DNA of 64,000 nucleotides from Albimonas sp036154955 (lineage in GTDB: Bacteria > Pseudomonadota > Alphaproteobacteria > Rhodobacterales > Rhodobacteraceae), in NCBI GenBank assembly GCA_036154955.1, contig JAYZWL010000041.1, positions 18,207 through 82,206 on the forward strand, given 5' to 3'. Shown piece after piece: positions 60,565-64,000 of the stretch. The notes beneath the pieces are model-generated. The model saw only the letters and a program-made list of their open reading frames with translations. It was not told the DNA's origin and did not search any database. A program made the position numbers and the translations under genes. Position 1 is the stretch's first letter, and the number at the start of each line of letters is the position of its first letter.

Positions 60565-61194
60565 ATGCCTGACCGCGACGCCCCTTTCGACCCGCCCTCC
60601 GACCCGCCCTCGCCCGAGGCGATGGGGCTGGCGGAGCCCGGACCGCTGGAGGGCGAGCTGCTGGTCGCGATGCCCGGCATGGGCGACCCGCGCTTCACCC
60701 AGTCGGTGATCTTCCTGTGCGCCCATGGCGACGAGGGCGCGATGGGGCTGATCGTGAACAAGCGCGCCACGGGGCTGAGCTTCGCCGACCTGCTGCGGCA
60801 GGTGGGGGTGAGCCCGGGCGAGGAGGCGGCGGGGCTGCGGGTGCATTTCGGCGGGCCGGTGGAGCGGGCGCGGGGATTCGTGCTGCATTCCGACGACTGG
60901 GAGGCGCCGGGCGCCACCAAGCCGCTGCCGCGCGGGCTGGCGCTGACCGCGACGGTGGACATCCTGCGCGACATCTCGGCCGGGCGCGGGCCGCGGCGGG
61001 CGGTGCTGGCGCTGGGCTATGCGGGCTGGGCGCCGGGGCAGTTGGAGGCGGAGCTTCAGGCCAACGGCTGGCTGACCTGCCCGGCTGACCCGGATCTGGT
61101 GTTCGGCGAGCATGACGAGGCGAAGTGGGAGGCGGCGATGCGCAAGATCGGCGTCGACCCGAGCCACCTGTCCTCGCGCGGGGGCACGGCCTGA
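60565..61194 (+). CDS. YqgE/AlgH family protein
   Basis: The 209-residue product has the DUF179 pattern: GELLVAMPGMGDPRFTQSVI, FLCAHGDEGAMGLIVNKR, VHFGGPVERARGFVLHSDDW, LALGYAGWAPGQLEAELQ and NGWLTCPADPDLVF. The family is a putative regulator with no settled mechanism. The ATG at 60565 (MPDRDAP) gives normal length plus a short Pro-rich N-terminus. It is divergent from the DsbD-like gene. Confidence 0.9.
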   Translation: MPDRDAPFDPPSDPPSPEAMGLAEPGPLEGELLVAMPGMGDPRFTQSVIFLCAHGDEGAMGLIVNKRATGLSFADLLRQVGVSPGEEAAGLRVHFGGPVERARGFVLHSDDWEAPGATKPLPRGLALTATVDILRDISAGRGPRRAVLALGYAGWAPGQLEAELQANGWLTCPADPDLVFGEHDEAKWEAAMRKIGVDPSHLSSRGGTA

Positions 61195-61197
61195 GCC

Positions 61198-61424
61198 GGC
61201 GGTCCGCATCGCGTTTCGGCGCCCCGCTCCGCCCTGCGCCCCGGGCCTGACCCGGGGCCTCGCGGCGGTCGCCGCCGGCGCCGGGGCCGGGGGGCGCGAC
61301 CCGACCCGCGGCGGTCCGCATCCAGTTCCTGCGCCCCGCTCCGCCCTGCGCCCCGGGCCTGACCCGGGGCCTCGCGACGGTCGCCGCCGGCGCCGGGGCC
61401 GAGGGGCCGCGCGACCCGACCCGC
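61198..61424. repeat. tandem duplication of about 112 bp
   Basis: The segment beginning ggcggtccgcatc at 61198 is repeated from 61310, with a few changes and a small insertion near the end of the second copy. Each copy contains one left-type family A arm: A6 at 61236-61259 and A7 at 61348-61371. No reading frame fits. The 436-bp gap 61195-61630 holds this and arm A8. Confidence 0.8.
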
Positions 61425-61566
61425 GACGTCCCTCAGGTTTCTCCATAGATCGCCGGGTTTCTCGCCGAGGCGGAGTCGTCGCGTCCTCCGGGCGCGGTCC
61501 GTGGGCCGCGCCTGTTGCGGAGGGCGGTCTCCACCCGGCGCCCTGCGTGTGCGGCACGTGCGGCGA

Positions 61567-61590
61567 GGCCCCGGGTCAGGCCCGGGGCGC
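61567..61590. repeat. family A single arm, copy A8
   Basis: A right-type arm identical to those of A1-A3 lies 196 bp after arm A7. It may be the partner of the duplicated left arms at 61236 and 61348. Confidence 0.8.
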
Positions 61591-61630
61591 CGCGCTTTGA
61601 GGCCCGCGGTGAGGGGCGGCGACGGGGCGG

Positions 61631-62338
61631 TCAGAAGGGCAGGGGCGTGCCGTCGTAGCTTTCGAAGGCGCCCGTCGTCTCCGGCCCCAGCGCGTCGAAG
61701 CGGGCGAGCAGGCCCGCCGCGCTCTCCTCCACCGGGATGTCGGCGCCTGAACCGCCCATGTCGGTGCGCACCCAGCCGGGATGATAGGCCCCGACCGCGA
61801 CGCCCTCGGGCGCGAGGTCCGCGGCGAGGTTGCGGGCGAGGTTGGTCGCCGCCGCTTTCGAGGCCCGGTAGATGTAATTCGCCCCCGGCGCCCGTCCCGA
61901 GCCGCCCATCTGCGAGGAGATCACCGCGATCTTCCCCCCGGGCCGCGCGAGGCGGGGCAGCAGGGCCTCCACCGTCAGGAACACGCCCGCGACGTTGACC
62001 GCGAAGGTCTCCGCCCAGGCTTCGGCCGGGAACACCGGGTCGCCCAGCTTGCCGCGGCCCAGATAGATGCCGGCGTTGCAGACCAGGAGGTCGAGCGCCT
62101 CCCCCGCCGCTTCCAGCCGAGCGGCCAGCGCGGCGCAGGAGGCGGGATCGGTGACGTCCAGCATCTCGGTCCGCACCGCGCCGGGCGGATGGGCGGCGGC
62201 CAGCTCCACCAGCCCGGGGGCCGAGGGGTGACGCACGGCGGCCACCACCTCGTCGCCGCGGGCGGCGGCCTGGCGGGCGATCTCCAGCCCGATGCCGCGG
62301 CCCGCGCCGGTGATCAGGATCCTGCGAGGGGACGCCAT
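61631..62338 (-). CDS. short-chain dehydrogenase/reductase
   Basis: This 235-residue Rossmann-fold oxidoreductase starts MASPRRILITGAGRGIGLEIARQ with the TGxxxGIG cofactor loop. It has NNAG-like DLLVCNAGIY, then KIAVISSQMGG (catalytic Ser region) and the YxxxK motif in YIYRASKAAATN. The HPGWVRTDMGG segment is typical of SDRs that act on small carbonyls or unknown substrates. The start shares one base with the stop of the phosphomutase gene (TGATG). Confidence 0.88.
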   Translation of the reverse strand: MASPRRILITGAGRGIGLEIARQAAARGDEVVAAVRHPSAPGLVELAAAHPPGAVRTEMLDVTDPASCAALAARLEAAGEALDLLVCNAGIYLGRGKLGDPVFPAEAWAETFAVNVAGVFLTVEALLPRLARPGGKIAVISSQMGGSGRAPGANYIYRASKAAATNLARNLAADLAPEGVAVGAYHPGWVRTDMGGSGADIPVEESAAGLLARFDALGPETTGAFESYDGTPLPF

Positions 62339-63831
62339 CAGATCTTCTGGTCGTAGTCGCCCACCGACGGCTCGGTCTGGATGACCGCGTCGAGGTCGGC
62401 GAAGATCGCCCGCATCTCGGCCTCGGACTCGGGGCTCTCGCAGACCACCACCAGGTTGGGGGTGTTGGAAGAGGCGCGCACCAGCCCCCAGGCGCCGTTG
62501 TCGAGCATCAGGCGGGCGCCGTTGACGGTGATGACCTCCTTGATCGGCCGGCCCGCGAGGGTCCCGCCGGCCTCGGCCAGCTCCACCAGCTTCTTCTGCA
62601 GCCGCTCCAGCACCTGATACTTCTCCCCGTCCGGACAGAAGGGCGACATGGTGGGCGTCGACCAGGTCTTGGGCAGGGCGTGCTTGAGGTCCGACATCGA
62701 CTTCGCGGGGTTGCGGTCGAGCACCTTGCACATCTCCACCGCCACGCGCATGCCGTCGTCGTAGCCGCGCCCGATCGGCTCGGCCAGGAAGTAGTGGCCG
62801 GACTTCTCGAACCCCGCCAGCGCGCCGATCTCGGCCACCCGGCGCTTCATGTGGGAATGGCCGGTCTTCCAGTAATCGGCCTTGATGCCGTGCTTGCGCA
62901 GTTCGGGGTCCGAGGCGAAGAGGCCGGTGGACTTCACGTCGGCCACGAAGGTCGCGCCCGGATGCAGGGGGGCGAGGTCGCGGGCCATGATCACCCCGAC
63001 CTTGTCGGCGAAGATCTCGTCGCCCTCGTCGTCGACCACCCCGCAGCGGTCGCCGTCGCCGTCGAAGCCGAGCGCGAGGTCGGCCCCCGTCTCCTTCACC
63101 TTGGCCGCCATGTCATGGAGCATCTCCATGGCCTCGGGGTTGGGGTTGTAGTTGGGGAAGGTGTAGTCGAGCTCGGTATGCAGCGGGATCACCTCGACCC
63201 CGATCCGCTCCAGCACCCGGGTGGCGTAGGCCGAGGCGGTGCCGTTGCCGGTGGCGCAGACGATGCGCAGCTTGCGGGACATCCGGAAGTCGCCGCAGAG
63301 GTCGTCGATATAGGCGTCCATCACCCCGTCGACGCGGGTGATGGAGCCGCCAGGGGCGGTCTTGCCCTCGCCGTCCATCACGATCGCCTTGAGGCGCGCC
63401 ATCTCGTCCGGGCCGTGGGTCAGGGGCCTGTGAAAGCCCATCTTCACGCCGGTCCAGCCGTTGGGATTGTGCGAGGCGGTGACCATGGCGACGGCGCAGT
63501 CCAGGTGGAACTGGGCGAAATAGGCCATGGGGGTGATGCAGGGGCCGATGTCGAGCACCTCGATCCCCGCCTGCATCAGGCCGATGGACAGCGCGTTCTT
63601 GATCGACAGCGAATAGGACCGGTAGTCGTTGCCCACCGCGATGCGCGGGGCGACGCCGGATTCCTTCATCTGCGTGCCGATGCCGAGGCCCAGCGCGGTG
63701 ATGCCGGGCAGGTTGATATCGTCCGGGAACCGCCAGCGGGCGTCGTATTCGCGGAAGCCGGTGGGCGTGATCATGGGCTCGCGCAGCTCGTCCCAGGTGT
63801 TGGGGGCGACGGCGGGAAGCGGCTTGGTCAT
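62338..63831 (-). CDS. phosphomannomutase/phosphoglucomutase
   Basis: This alpha-D-phosphohexomutase of 497 residues interconverts hexose 1- and 6-phosphates, feeding cell-surface polysaccharide and LPS synthesis. The phosphoserine loop is TASHNPNGWTGVKMG, the Mg site is GFDGDGDRCGVV, and the sugar-binding loop is EKSGHYFLAEP. The C-terminal phosphate-binding segment includes RASSNTPNLVVVCE. The long form (about 500 residues) is the AlgC/ManB type. It is translationally coupled to the downstream SDR gene. Confidence 0.92.
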   Translation of the reverse strand: MTKPLPAVAPNTWDELREPMITPTGFREYDARWRFPDDINLPGITALGLGIGTQMKESGVAPRIAVGNDYRSYSLSIKNALSIGLMQAGIEVLDIGPCITPMAYFAQFHLDCAVAMVTASHNPNGWTGVKMGFHRPLTHGPDEMARLKAIVMDGEGKTAPGGSITRVDGVMDAYIDDLCGDFRMSRKLRIVCATGNGTASAYATRVLERIGVEVIPLHTELDYTFPNYNPNPEAMEMLHDMAAKVKETGADLALGFDGDGDRCGVVDDEGDEIFADKVGVIMARDLAPLHPGATFVADVKSTGLFASDPELRKHGIKADYWKTGHSHMKRRVAEIGALAGFEKSGHYFLAEPIGRGYDDGMRVAVEMCKVLDRNPAKSMSDLKHALPKTWSTPTMSPFCPDGEKYQVLERLQKKLVELAEAGGTLAGRPIKEVITVNGARLMLDNGAWGLVRASSNTPNLVVVCESPESEAEMRAIFADLDAVIQTEPSVGDYDQKI

Positions 63832-64000
63832 CGTCAGGGCTCCGGGTTCGATCCGTAGGGGTCGGGCCGATTTATGGCCCAGCGCGGAGACGATGGCGAG
63901 GCCGGATGCGGACTGCGCCCGAGCGCCGCGGGGCCGTTCGGGGGGCGTTCCGGGGGCGGGCGGGGGGCGGGCCGGGGGCGCGGGCGGCCGCGACGCGCGC
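63832..64000. other. right-edge non-coding, G-rich sequence
   Basis: No gene is seen upstream of the phosphomutase start before the window ends. From about 63930 the plus strand carries closely spaced G-runs (cggggggcg, gggggcgggcgggggg), which could form G-quadruplex structures. Confidence 0.4.

Overview
The window is a very GC-rich, gene-dense chromosomal segment. It most likely comes from an alphaproteobacterium of the Rhodobacterales type. The evidence is the long division and cell-wall (dcw) cluster in the order mraZ-rsmH-ftsL-ftsI-murE-murF-mraY-murD-ftsW-murG-murC ... murB-ddlB-ftsQ-ftsA ... ftsZ-lpxC ... bamD-recN, an FtsZ ending in a REIPAFLRRQ-type tail, a CtrA-like box upstream of ddlB-ftsQA, and an UpsM-like terminated leader upstream of mraZ. 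No phage, integrase, transposase or CRISPR array was seen. I assign no genus.

Layout. Positions 1-11 kb hold mixed housekeeping genes: the end of a TPR-like gene, gatA/gatC, a ceramidase-family membrane hydrolase, a UPF0173 metallo-hydrolase, a decayed gene, tadA with a GNAT gene, an RluB-type pseudouridine synthase, a conserved hypothetical gene, an N-acetylmuramoyl-L-alanine amidase and the RNase P RNA gene. Positions 10.9-25.2 kb hold the first part of the dcw cluster, mraZ to murC. Many of its genes overlap at start/stop codons. It is preceded by a leader with a promoter and a strong intrinsic terminator.

Positions 25.4-32.4 kb hold an inserted catabolic operon: a GntR/FCD regulator, an amidohydrolase, hydantoinase subunits A and B, and an N-carbamoyl-D-amino-acid hydrolase. 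It separates murC from murB. The genes are tightly coupled, and the order suggests stepwise breakdown of a cyclic amide or ureide to an N-carbamoyl amino acid and then an amino acid. The natural substrate is not known. Positions 32.7-44.9 kb resume the dcw cluster: murB, ddlB, ftsQ, ftsA, an inverted GNAT gene, ftsZ and lpxC, then an FAD oxidoreductase, bamD and recN.

Positions 44.9-64 kb are accessory and housekeeping genes, many on the minus strand: an FAD-linked D-lactate-dehydrogenase-type operon, a PepSY membrane protein with a DUF2946 protein, a thioesterase, a ClC-type channel, DUF1328, an M24B aminopeptidase, a lipoprotein, a double cold-shock-domain protein with a DUF192 protein, tRNA-Pro, ribF, a MaoC-like hydratase, a DsbD N-domain protein, YqgE, a short-chain dehydrogenase, and phosphomannomutase/phosphoglucomutase. 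The gaps in this part carry a family of long GC-rich inverted repeats (family A) not seen in the dcw part. A second hairpin family (B) occurs once near 8.4 kb and twice around tRNA-Pro.

All calls come from reading the sequence. Family names rest on recognised motifs and gene order, not on database searches.
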